Positions 1 through 8,390 of a stretch of 21,089 bases of DNA are shown here, one piece after another. The notes beneath the pieces were generated by a model, which saw only the letters and a list, made by a program, of their open reading frames with translations, was not told the DNA's origin and searched no databases. Made by a program: the position numbers and the translations under genes. Source of the stretch: Chara braunii (lineage: Eukaryota > Streptophyta > Charophyceae > Charales > Characeae); contig BFEA01000073.1 of assembly GCA_003427395.1 (NCBI GenBank), forward strand, positions 489,682-510,770, in the 5' to 3' direction. How positions within the stretch are numbered: position 1 is the first letter of the stretch; every line of letters begins with the position of its first letter.

Positions 1-47
1 CACACACACACACACACACTCACACACCCGCACACGCACACACACAC

Positions 48-112
<65 letters not shown>

Positions 113-140
113 CGCGCACACGCACCGAGGGACACACACA
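1..140. repeat. Compound CA/CT/CG microsatellite
   Basis: Consecutive dinucleotide tracts: CA with minor interruptions (about 1-50), pure CT (about 51-98), CG (about 98-117), then CA-type sequence to about 140. The window starts inside it, so its true length is unknown. Open reading frames through it are artefacts of the repeat. Confidence 0.95.
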
Positions 141-593
141 CAGAGTACGTGTTGTATACTAGTGAAAGTGTTCACGAAGTATGGGCAGAACAAAGAATCA
201 ACCAATATAGGATGAGGACTGACTCACACAGATTCGACTCACATAAATATCATTCTCCACACACTCAAACGTGAGATGGTGGGGTCCTAAAGCAGTGCAC
301 AGACGATGCTTCAGCCCCGTACAACCATACACAGACGAAGGGGGGGAGAAGAGACGATGGGGTGAGAGAGAGGGACAGCGCCAGATGTCACCGAAACAGA
401 ATCCCAGAATGTCATCGAAGTAGTAACTCAAATTGTTGAACTCATAAGTCACCAAAGTCGGTGACACAGAACCTCAAATAACCGGTGTTAACCTGGTAAC
501 TCGTCAAATCCTCAATGTCACCTAATAGATCAAGCAATGATCTCTGTTCATCGAAGTAGAAGTCTTATGAAGTCGAAGTAAAGGAGAAGGTCT
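141..593. other. Unassigned stretch between microsatellites
   Basis: No convincing gene. Short similar motifs recur (GTCACC-type and CATCGAAGTAG, the latter twice, near 413 and 549), suggesting old degenerate repeats. It lies downstream, on the minus strand, of the LTR that starts at 1213, so it may hold the rest of that LTR or the leader of a lost element. No recognisable protein is encoded on either strand. Confidence 0.4.
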
Positions 594-637
594 GAAGAAG
601 AAGAAGAAGAAGAAGAAGAAGAAGAAGAAGAAGAAGA
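594..637. repeat. GAA trinucleotide microsatellite
   Basis: About fourteen uninterrupted GAA units. Read on the minus strand this is a TTC-rich tract following the LTR-like block at 688-1213. A TTC/CTTC-rich tract also follows the matching block at the right end of the window (about 20957-20977), so it may be part of the LTR or leader rather than a chance microsatellite. Confidence 0.9.
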
Positions 638-687
638 GGAAGATCTGAGATGGAGACGGAAGGGGGGAGATGGCGAGTGCCCTCGGC

Positions 688-1213
688 CTAACCTGTAGTG
701 AGCAAGCTGGCGCCTTGGCGGTGGCGGGAGTCCTGCTGCAAGTCGCTGGAGCTATGGCGCCCCGCTGTCTACCAGGAAGTCCTCCTCGCTCCTCCTAGGC
801 GGCAGTGCGCTACACCTAGCGTTGCAATCCTTAGCGTTGTGCTGAACCCAAATAGAGCAGCGTTAACACTGGCTGCTGCTGCTGTTCCCCACTTGTGAGA
901 ATGGCCGCTGGACCGGCCTAAGTACCGTCCGGCGGCTGGTCGGCCTCGATACAGGCCTCCTGCGTCGTGGGCTGAACCGTCGAAATGACCGTTTAGCTCA
1001 GACCGACGGGCGACAGCCTCAAGAGCGCCGCCAGGCCCAAACAGTCATGTCGTTTGGGCCAACCCTGGTCTGCTGGGTGCTACGGCGCCAACCGCTGGCC
1101 TAACAGGGCCTACCGGGAGAAAAAAGGCCTGGCCTTTGGCGAGGCCGGCCTGGGTACCCTTGAACCGGTACGTCGGGCCTGTGAAGGCCCGTGTGAAATC
1201 GCAGAATGTGACA
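688..1213 (-). repeat. Gypsy-type LTR, minus strand, related to the LTR at 20296
   Basis: On the minus strand this block begins with TGTCACATTCTGCG at 1213 and soon has CACACGGGCC. The LTR at 20296 begins TGTGGCATACTCCG and has the same CACACGGGCC at the same place. The far ends also match: GGCGCCATAGCTCCAG, a TGCAGCA-GAC block and ACAGGTTAG occur in the same order. The middles differ. These are divergent LTRs of related families in opposite orientation. No polypurine tract lies before 1213 (a TG microsatellite does), so this is either a solo LTR or a 5' LTR whose element ran to the left. The lower boundary is uncertain; it may extend past 640. Confidence 0.65.
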
Positions 1214-1214
1214 A

Positions 1215-1264
1215 TATGTGTGTGTGTGCGTGTGTGTGTGTGTGTGCGTGTGTGCACGTGTGCG

Positions 1265-1315
<51 letters not shown>

Positions 1316-1331
1316 GTGTGTGTGTGTGTGT
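1215..1331. repeat. TG microsatellite
   Basis: About 115 bases of TG with a few CG/CA interruptions, followed by a run of G (1332-1339). It abuts the LTR edge at 1213. Poly-Cys/Val and poly-Thr/His reading frames here are not genes. Confidence 0.95.
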
Positions 1332-1352
1332 GGGGGGGGCGACCCTCCCCCA

Positions 1353-1500
1353 ACCAATCAATCAATTAATCAATCAATCAATAAATAAAAAAAGGTGCGC
1401 GGCATCATCTTTTTTTTTTTTTTTTTTCATTAATCAATCAATCAATCAATCAATCATTAATCAATCAATCAATCAATCTATCAATCAATCAATCATAAAT
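1353..1500. repeat. ATCA tetranucleotide microsatellite split by poly-T
   Basis: Two AATC-type tracts (1353-1384 and 1428-1500), separated by a short unique piece and a run of about 18 T (1410-1427). The second tract is slightly interrupted. Confidence 0.92.
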
Positions 1501-2431
1501 CAACCAATTGCAAGGAAGATGAGCAATAGCAAAACTTCGGCAATCAAACAGCATCATACATATGAGTCCAGATAATCGTGACCTCGAACCAACAACAGAA
1601 TTGCATCACGAGATTCACCAAATAAGAACACACCAAGAATTCATAATTGACAATGCTGAAATAGTCCCATCATCATCATCAACGAAGAACCAGAGTTGAT
1701 ATCCTATCTGGCGCTCGGCGCCCAGACTACATGTGGCAGATCCTATCTAGCCTATACTACAATGCCGAAGTTGACGACAACAGCTCTCCCAAAGTACGAG
1801 CATACAACGACCAATGTCGCACGCTTCCAGCAGCACGCATGTCTCTCGCCTTACTCACAACCTCGTTCCCCAACACACAGATGCCACTTGCACCCAAGGA
1901 CCAGCCTGCGCCACACCCAGCTTACAGTAGCGCAGCTCGACTATGGGTGCGTGCTCCTTCCCTGCTCGCCCGTGAGCGAGTGGGCGCCAGCCAGCAAAAT
2001 AGCGCAGCAGCGCTTACGCAACATGCAGCCAGCACCCGAATGAGGAATGCGGAGGCAAGCCCTTTTCTATATCGAAGTGGCCTGCCTGCGTCCAGTCCCA
2101 AGAAGCTTCCAGTAGGCCCCGGTAGCCTGAGGCCCAACTCGATTGAGAATAGGCATGGGGCCTCAGGTGGTTGCATGCGCCCCACTGCCTTTGGCATGTG
2201 TTCGGCCCAGTACCCGTATCCAGCCCAGGGCCTGCTTTCCATACATTCACACAGGCGGCCCAGGGTCTGGACTTTCTCAACCAACTGGCGCTGCGCAACT
2301 GCCTGAATTTCCTTAGTTGCCTAGTGGCCGAAATAGGGCCCTGAGGGCCTCGTCGAGCCTGCCTTCACTTAGGGCAGCCGACGGGCTTCATAGAGGGGGC
2401 CAGATGGGCTCATAGAGGCAGTAGCCTCGCA
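1501..2431 (-). repeat. Probable 3' LTR of the minus-strand Gypsy element
   Basis: Lies directly downstream (minus strand) of the integrase-chromodomain remnant. A purine-rich AAGGAGGAGGGAA tract precedes a TG at 2431, which I take as the LTR start. GC-rich palindromic GGCGC blocks near 1711-1727 resemble those near the end of the LTR at 20785-20801. No coding potential was seen. The far end, placed near 1501 where the ATCA repeat begins, is a guess because no second copy is present for comparison. Confidence 0.5.
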
Positions 2432-2445
2432 TTCCCTCCTCCTTA
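2432..2445 (-). other. Polypurine tract (plus-strand primer site)
   Basis: Minus-strand purine run just upstream of the presumed LTR start at 2431 and a few tens of bases after the chromodomain ORF stop at 2469. This is the expected place for second-strand priming in a Gypsy element. Confidence 0.6.
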
Positions 2446-2468
2446 GCTTCAACAGTCCTCTGAGAAGC

Positions 2469-3870
2469 TCAGTCTTCAACTATAGGGCGCTTTCCCTTCT
2501 GCAGAGACTTCTCGTAATGGGCTACAACTTTTGGAGCGGTCTGCAGGAGTTCCTCCCTGGTGAACCAGCGGTCCTCCTTTGGATCATTGTGATGCCTTCA
2601 CCGAACGCGGTACTGCAGCTTCGGTTTCGGAGGACGTCCCCTGCCTGTTGGTCTTGGCGCTGGCAGATCCCTCTGGTCAACGACCCCGTCGATATCCACC
2701 TCTCCGTCCATGGTTGGGGGCAGCATTGAGCGACGAGAGGGAAACTGATCTGTTTCTTCAAAAGGTGCAAGTTTGGAGGCGTGAAAGACAGGGTAAGTAC
2801 GAAGATGACCAGGGATCCGGATTACGTAAGAAGTCCATCCGGATCAGTCCCAACAATATCTAAGACTTCCCATGGTCCAAAGTACTGTGGCATGAGCTTG
2901 CGGGAGATCTCGTGCTTCTGTCCCAACTCTGAGGACTTAACCCAGATTCTGTCCCCGACCTGAAATGAAGACTCACGGCGGTGTTTGTTCGCAGATTCTA
3001 TCATAGCCGCATGTGCCTTTTGCATCTGTTCTACAACCTGCTGCATCTTCTGTTCGTACCGGTAAGCAAATTTTAAAGTACCTGGTGCAGCAGTTGACTG
3101 ATTCTCAGGAAGGAGAAAATCTAAGGGTAGTCTAGGCTTGAAAGTCAATAGCAAACTATTTGGGCTCACCCCGGTGGCGCTGTGTACTGCATTGTTGTAC
3201 AGACTGGCGATGAGAGTAAGTTTCTCATCTCAGTCCACCTGGTTGGGCTTGATGTAATGCCTCAACAGGTGCTGTACAGAGTGATTTAGTTGCTCGGCCT
3301 GACCGTTGGCCTCTGGGTGATTCCCAGAAGTCATCTGCAACTGGGTTCCCTGCTCTGCAGCAGCGGCCTTCCATAATTCGCTGGTAAATTGGACATCCCT
3401 GTCAGTGATAATGGATTTCGGGAACCCAAAATCCCTGACCCAGTTCTCTTTAAATATTCTGATCACATACTCCGTCCTTGCTGTTTCCGGCATTGCTACT
3501 AACCTAGCATACTTACTATATCTATCCACGATGACGAAGATGTGTCGCATCCCACTCTTGCTGGTGACAAGAGTATCCATGAAGTCCATGGACAGACTCT
3601 CACCAGGCCGTTCAGGAATCGGAAGGGGCCTCGGTAACCCAAAAGAAGCTTGGGTACGTGGCTTGTCCCTTTGACAGACCTGACAAGTCTCCACGTACAG
3701 CTGGGCGTCTCGCATCATCGTGGGCCACCAGAACCGCTGCAGCAGATTGGCTGCGGTCTTCTTGTACCCAAAATGGCCGGTGGCATCATGGCACTCGCCA
3801 AAAAACAAACTACGCAAAGAGTCTCTATTAGGAACACACAAACATTTATTCCCGTCTGTGTATGATCGGG
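2469..3870 (-). pseudogene. Gypsy chromovirus integrase-chromodomain, 5'-truncated and broken
   Basis: Minus-strand remnant of Pol. From 3841 downward are the HHCC zinc finger (GECHDATGHFG then ETCQVCQ) and the integrase core with Asp in SMDFMDT, Asp in IITDRD and Glu in NGQAEQ, the last two 35 residues apart as the DDE family requires. An in-frame TGA at 3230-3232 follows IKPNQVD; the same frame resumes and runs to 2822 through the GPWEV (GPY/F) motif. A frameshift near 2822 moves the reading to another frame with the sequence VFHASKLAP and a chromodomain-like tail (PKEDRWFTREELL). That tail has another in-frame TGA just before it and ends at 2469. Everything upstream of the zinc finger (protease, RT, RNase H) is missing, cut by the plus-strand LTR at about 3857. 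It is clearly inactive. The chromodomain would have guided insertion into heterochromatin. Confidence 0.9.
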
Positions 3871-4057
3871 GACTGACGCATTCTTCCTGTGTGCGCGTCA
3901 GCCCCCTTCACACCATGGAATGATGATGATGCATGTTTGGTCTGCATGGCAGCTTGATTGATCGGATCATCGATATTTAAGCCTTCCGTTGCGCTATCTT
4001 GTATCATGCGAGAAAAGTCGGTTATTGGTCTGGTCTGTACCGTTAGGGTATGCGACA
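3857..4057 (+). repeat. Short plus-strand LTR (5' LTR candidate)
   Basis: The minus-strand Gypsy reading frame stops making sense at about 3856-3870. This segment starts with TGTGTATGATC and ends GCGACA at 4057, three bases before a primer-binding site. A possible TATA element (TATTTAA, 3974-3980) lies inside. At about 200 bp it is short for a Gypsy LTR and closer to Copia or TRIM size. It does not resemble the LTR at 20296, although the sequence following it (rep A) is the leader of the gag-pol element to the right. The exact start (3857 or 3859) is uncertain. Confidence 0.55.
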
Positions 4058-4060
4058 GTT

Positions 4061-4074
4061 TGGTATCGGAGCGG
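4061..4074 (+). other. tRNA-iMet-type primer-binding site
   Basis: TGGTATCGGAGCGG matches the common plant primer-binding site TGGTATCAGAGC at 11 of 12 positions, directly after the LTR end. The primer tRNA would anneal here to start minus-strand DNA synthesis. The G for A change looks like later drift. Confidence 0.7.
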
Positions 4075-4322
4075 ACCTTTTTCATCATGATCCGCCCAAT
4101 CAAGTAGTCAGCATGCTTGATCCACTGATTGATGATCGCTTGATGATTGATTAGTAAATCAAGTAGGGTTTCATCAAAATCTCTGCAAATCTTTTTTTTT
4201 CTCTTTTCTCAACTTCGGATATTAGCATTTCGTTTTATCCGAAAAGTTCTGATATTTGCACTTCATTTTTTTACGCAATAAATATCCGAAAATTTCTGAT
4301 AGTAGGCTTAGTAGCATCTCGA
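4075..4322 (+). repeat. rep A, copy 1, left part (AT-rich retroelement leader)
   Basis: From 4140 this is closely similar to 13648-13830, with differences at several CG sites (CG there, CA or TG here). It carries spaced AGCATTTCG/AGCATCTCG motifs and repeated ATCCGAAAA-TTCTGATA blocks. It is interrupted at 4323 by the LINE poly(A) tail, and its continuation is found at 10883. No coding function is apparent; it sits where the 5' leader of an LTR element would lie. Confidence 0.8.
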
Positions 4323-4349
4323 TTTTTTTTTATTATTTTTTTTTTTTTT
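4323..4349 (-). other. LINE poly(A) tail
   Basis: T-rich on the plus strand with one TATTA interruption, that is, A-rich on the LINE strand. It sits exactly at the boundary with rep A and marks the 3' end of the LINE RNA copied by target-primed reverse transcription. Confidence 0.8.
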
Positions 4350-4873
4350 AAACGACCCCCTTTAGTGCTAGTGGTGCTGACATCAGTCACCACTAGCACC
4401 CAGGGAGAGGCTCCATCTATTGGTGGGAAGCATCACCTGCTGGAAATCGGGTCCAACATCCCTTTACAATAAGAACAATGCAACTTGAGTGATGGGACTT
4501 GACTGTAGCACCTGCCAGCATTGATTGCTCTGGTGTCCAGAGGATTAACTGTGCAGGTGCTTATGGGGAGGAGACCTCTTCACCCTTTGTATCGGGCGCC
4601 AGACATCTACCAGAGAAAGCTGGTCCCTCCCTCCTTTCTTGGCTTGCTGCTCAGATAACAAAGTGACAATAATGAGTAAGAACTGGGAACTCTCTTGCCT
4701 TTTGTCCTCCGTCCCGCCCATACCCCCTCAGCCCGTAACCGGGGAGGGCCAGTACCTCTGAGGCGAAGGTGAGTAACAGCATCATGCACGCTCTCTGTCA
4801 TTTGCTGTCCCCTATCCCCTATCATCCCTTGCCTGCAACTACTTCTTCCTTCCTTTCTTCACTCTCCCCCTCT
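4350..4873 (-). other. LINE 3' UTR
   Basis: About 520 bases between the ORF2 stop at 4874 and the poly(A) tail. No ORF of note lies here. It contains the perfect stem-loop listed separately at 4365-4399, close to the tail. Confidence 0.65.
4365..4399 (-). other. Stem-loop near the LINE 3' end
   Basis: Perfect 12-bp arms, GTGCTAGTGGTG (4365-4376) and CACCACTAGCAC (4388-4399), with an 11-base loop that can itself form a CTGA/TCAG mini-stem. It lies about 15 bases from the poly(A) tail. Several LINE families use such a 3' hairpin to recruit their reverse transcriptase; that role here is inferred from position and structure. Confidence 0.7.
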
Positions 4874-7185
4874 TCACTCTCCCCCATACCAAGAGACTCC
4901 TACCAGGCTGTTTGCAGGGGGGGGGAAGAAGTCCGGGAAGTCTCTGCTTGGCCGCATTGGGATTGAGTCATCCAGCGTGGTCCAGTTGTTGAAAAGAAGC
5001 TTGTAGTCCCTGTTGAATGGCTTGTGGTCCCCATTTCCTTTTTGCCCCCCATTTCCCCCGTTCCATTCCACTCTCCCAAGCTTCCCTCCAGTTTCCCCCC
5101 CGAGCCAGCTCTTGCAGAAGTCCTGTATCCTCTGTTGTATTTCCTTTATAGTATGGATGTGCTTGATCCGTGCTTTAGTTTCCTCCCATCTCGCTATGAT
5201 GTTTGTGTGTATCTGCTGTTGAATGTTTTCTGTAAATTCTGGCCCTTCCAGCCTCACTTTTTCCATTTCATACGTGCAGCGGCGTCTCCAAAGTGCCCAC
5301 ATTACTGCCCACCGTCCCAGTTGAAACATGTTTAAGGTAAAGTCGTCCTGCTGTTCAGATGACCATCTTTCGAACAACAAGGCTTTCCAGTCCCAGGGCC
5401 AGGGTGCTGCAGTTCCCAACTGATCCCAAACTCTGTCCCACCAACGCCAGAGCCAGACTGCCCCTAAGCATTGTAGAAAGAATCTGATATGTTCAATGGT
5501 TTCTGATATCTTTCTAGATGGGAATGCGTTGGAGCAGAGTTTACACCAGGGGAGTGCCAGTCCTCTCTGTTCCAGAGTAGTTCTGCCGATCAACCTGTTG
5601 TTGGTTGGCAGGCAGCGGTGTTCGATCTGCCGCTGCAGGGAGGCTAGACTTGCCGGTTTCTTTTTTGTTAACTGAAACCATTTCACATTGTTCAGTGAAG
5701 CTCTGCTGATGTTTAAGTGTTTCATCCATCTAGCTTCCACTTGGTCCTTCAGATTAATTTTGTGACGCAGTAATCTGTATGTTGCTTTAACTGTTAGGAT
5801 GTGCAAAGTTTGGGTGTTAGGCCTGCCTCTACCGCATGTGATTGTCCATTCCCATTCCAGCGGGTCTATGGGAAGATGGGGAATCGGCGTGTCTGGGAAA
5901 AATGCCACCCATCCGGCCTTTCCCTTCAACACCCTGATTCTAGAGAGGTCGTCCTTCTCGAGGAACTGTATCCGTTCCGGGCTAGCTTTTTGAAGGATAT
6001 TGCCATTGCAGATCTTGAATGTGTCCACTACCACTGGTCCTTCCTGGTTACAAGCAACCACATTGCCCACCTCCCCCTGACAACCCCGAATTGCTACCCA
6101 ATCAGACTCTTGTAACAAGGCTCCTTTTCTCAGGATCTTCCACCAGCTTAGGGGGATACATTCTATCACGTTTTCCATTGCCTATTTTGGTCTATGGCAG
6201 TATCTCAGCTTCCTTCTGAGACACTCTTCCGTGATCCAATCCCTTCTATTCGCGTCCCAGATGTCGTTGATTCTGAGAATTCCTTTCTTAATCCATCATT
6301 TCCAAGGGGCGTCCATGCAATGTAGCACCCGACCATTGGAGTCGGTTATTCTCCTATTCCCAAACAGCGGTTGACGGACCACATCCTCCCATCTTTCGGG
6401 TGCTTTCTTGTCTGGCAAGGGGAGGCTCCTTCATACTCGCAAGAGAGTTGGCCAGAAGGGATCCTTATGCAGGTCCCTTCTTGCCTCTTCCCTTGACGAG
6501 ATGGCGGAGGGGGCTTCTCGCAGAGACGGTCGCCGCGGGACTGTCCAATCTCTGTTTTCAATCCATGTGATCGGGTTGATATGGGCCGGGGTCTCTGGAG
6601 CTAGCTTTGAAATCTGTTCCAAAGCCAACTCTCTCCAAGGACCAAGGGATTTGTGGGCTAAAGAGTAGGCGCTTGAGCCATTGCATGGCCAGTGCCTTGA
6701 CTTGTGTCATAGGATCAATTAGTCCCAACCCTCCTTTTGCTTTGGGTTGTGTAATCGATTGCCAGGCCACTCTATTGATCACCTTCTGTTTCTCATGATC
6801 CCCCCGCCATAAAAAGGCCGCTATCTGTCGCTGGAGGGGACACAAAATGTCTTTGTCTAATCCCCAATTGGCTGACCTATACCAGAGAGTGGTCAACACT
6901 ACATTGTTGATCACCAAGGATCTCCCTAATAGCGAAGTGTGTTTGTTTTTCCATTGTGCTAATTTTTCCAGGGGGGGCCTAGGAATCCATTCATTATTAA
7001 TTGTTGGGCTTCCTTCTGCAGTCAAGGAGACTCCCAGTACCCTAATCGGGGCTTCCAAGGGTAGCCACCTCATCGTTGGTTGTTCTGGGGGGCGTACACC
7101 TTGATGATGAATCCACCAGCCAAGGTTTTTGTTGCCCCTGTTGACTCTCATGTCAGACAGAGTGCAGAAGTGATCCATCACTTTT
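4874..7185 (-). pseudogene. LINE ORF2, C-terminal half (post-catalytic RT region and zf-RVT)
   Basis: The first segment (7181-about 6600) starts just after the RT catalytic box with MMDHFCTLSDMRVNRG. It carries the typical LINE post-RT pattern: VLGVSL, a LLGRSLVINNV stretch, LWRGDHEKQKV and KAKGGLGLIDPMTQ. A frameshift near 6600 leads to a second frame that runs to 4874. Its in-frame stops lie at 6431-6433, 6296-6298 and 6182-6184, followed by an open stretch of 434 residues. Around the middle of that stretch is a zinc-binding RT-associated domain (HRCLPTNNRL, then WCKLC, then ETIEHIRFFLQC), as in plant LINEs. The last 100 residues are Gly/Asn rich and end at 4874. This is a non-functional remnant. 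The catalytic FADD region is not present next to it, because it was lost at the inversion junction near 7186. Confidence 0.88.
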
Positions 7186-7186
7186 A

Positions 7187-8390
7187 TAAACTCAACACAT
7201 CACTATTAGCCCTTGACCGCTTTAAAACCTATCTAAAAGAAGTTTGGGCCTATTGGCGCCAGCAAAAAACCTTGATTCAGGACGACATTTTATGGTTCAA
7301 CAACGGCTTGGCATTTCTGGGCCGCAAGTGCGACGAATACTCAAGATTGCTTGCAACAAAACGAAATGCAGAAGAAATAGATCTCCAACACAAATTGAAA
7401 CAACTCCAGCAGCAGGAAGACGACATGACTGACGCCACGAGACTATCAGAACTGGCCGACGAGATCAGGACTTTGGAAACCCGCATCCTGGAGCAAATGG
7501 AACATAGATGGCAAGGTGTCAGGATCCGCGGGAAACTTCACAAACACAACCTAGAAGCAACTATGGACACCAGATTTTTCGCTATGGCTAAGGCAAAACT
7601 TGGACGATCCACGATAGAAGCCCTNGAGGANCNGAANGTGCATCAAGGCCCGTTGTTGACATCCACAACAGCCTGCACCAAAATAGCAAGGGATTTCTTT
7701 CAGGATCTTTTCAAATCAGAGTGTGGGACCCAACTTGAGGAACAGAGAATGAAGGACATCGATGAGTTCCTGCTCCCCCTTACCGAAACGCTGACAGACC
7801 AACAAAAAGAACTGTTAGAACAACCACTTACAAAAGAAGAAGTGTGGACAACACTGATGCTTATGGAGGAGGAGAAACCCCCGGGCATAGACGGTCTACC
7901 AAAAGAGTTTTGGGAGACAATGTGGGCGGACCTCTCACAGGATCTAATGGACTTCTATAAAACAATGTGGGAGACCGGGAGTACGGGAGAATTTGTCGGG
8001 TAGGGAGTCCTAACCCTCCTATACAAGAAAGGCGCAAAGATAAATATAAGGAACTACAGGCCAATCACACTCCTCACTGTGGTTTACAAGATGGTAGCCA
8101 AAGCACTAGCAAACAGGCTGACCAAAGTGCTGGAGGATATTATACACCCAAACCAAACAGGCTTCATCAAGAGTAGGAACATCCAGGACAATATCCTTTT
8201 AGTCGATGAGGTGATCAAACTAACAAGACAATCCAAACAAAACGCGACAATCATCTTCATTGATTTTGAGAAGGCCTATGATCACGTGGACTGGATGTTC
8301 CTAGATAAATGCCTGAAAAAAATCAATTTCGGACCTGCCTCTAGAAGATGGGTGCAAATCCTGCACCGAAACGCAACAACCAGGCTGTTC
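7187..8390 (+). pseudogene. LINE ORF2 fragment, inverted: linker and RT N-terminal part
   Basis: Plus-strand reading frame opposite in direction to the rest of the LINE. It begins with the helical linker that follows the endonuclease (HFYKLNTSLLALDRF onward, Gln/Lys/Glu rich), then KPPGIDGLPKEF, the RT finger motif LLYKKGAKINIRNYRPITLL and NQTGFIKSRNIQDNILL. It ends soon after RT motif A (FIDFEKAYDHVDW). A TAG at 8001-8003 interrupts the frame just before the finger motif; the same frame continues after it. Four N bases at 7625-7637 leave several residues undefined. Reading frame homology stops at about 8385-8395, where LINE ORF1 sequence starts in the opposite strand. Endonuclease and RT motifs B and C are missing. 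Confidence 0.88.

Noticed and set aside
1045-1365. Long reading frames across the TG repeat, on both strands
   Set aside because: They only translate the dinucleotide repeat (Cys-Val or His-Thr); the same holds for 20-205 and 12132-12670.
1567-1600. Minus-strand GGTTCGAGGTC resembling a tRNA B box
   Set aside because: It has one mismatch to the consensus, no A box at the right distance and no cloverleaf; not a tRNA gene.
1731-2306. 191-codon plus-strand frame
   Set aside because: It lies in the presumed LTR of the minus-strand Gypsy element, has no recognisable domain and overlaps equally long frames on the other strand.
3846-4103. 85-codon minus-strand frame next to the integrase remnant
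   Set aside because: It is antisense to the short LTR and primer-binding site and is not in frame with, or similar to, any Gypsy domain.
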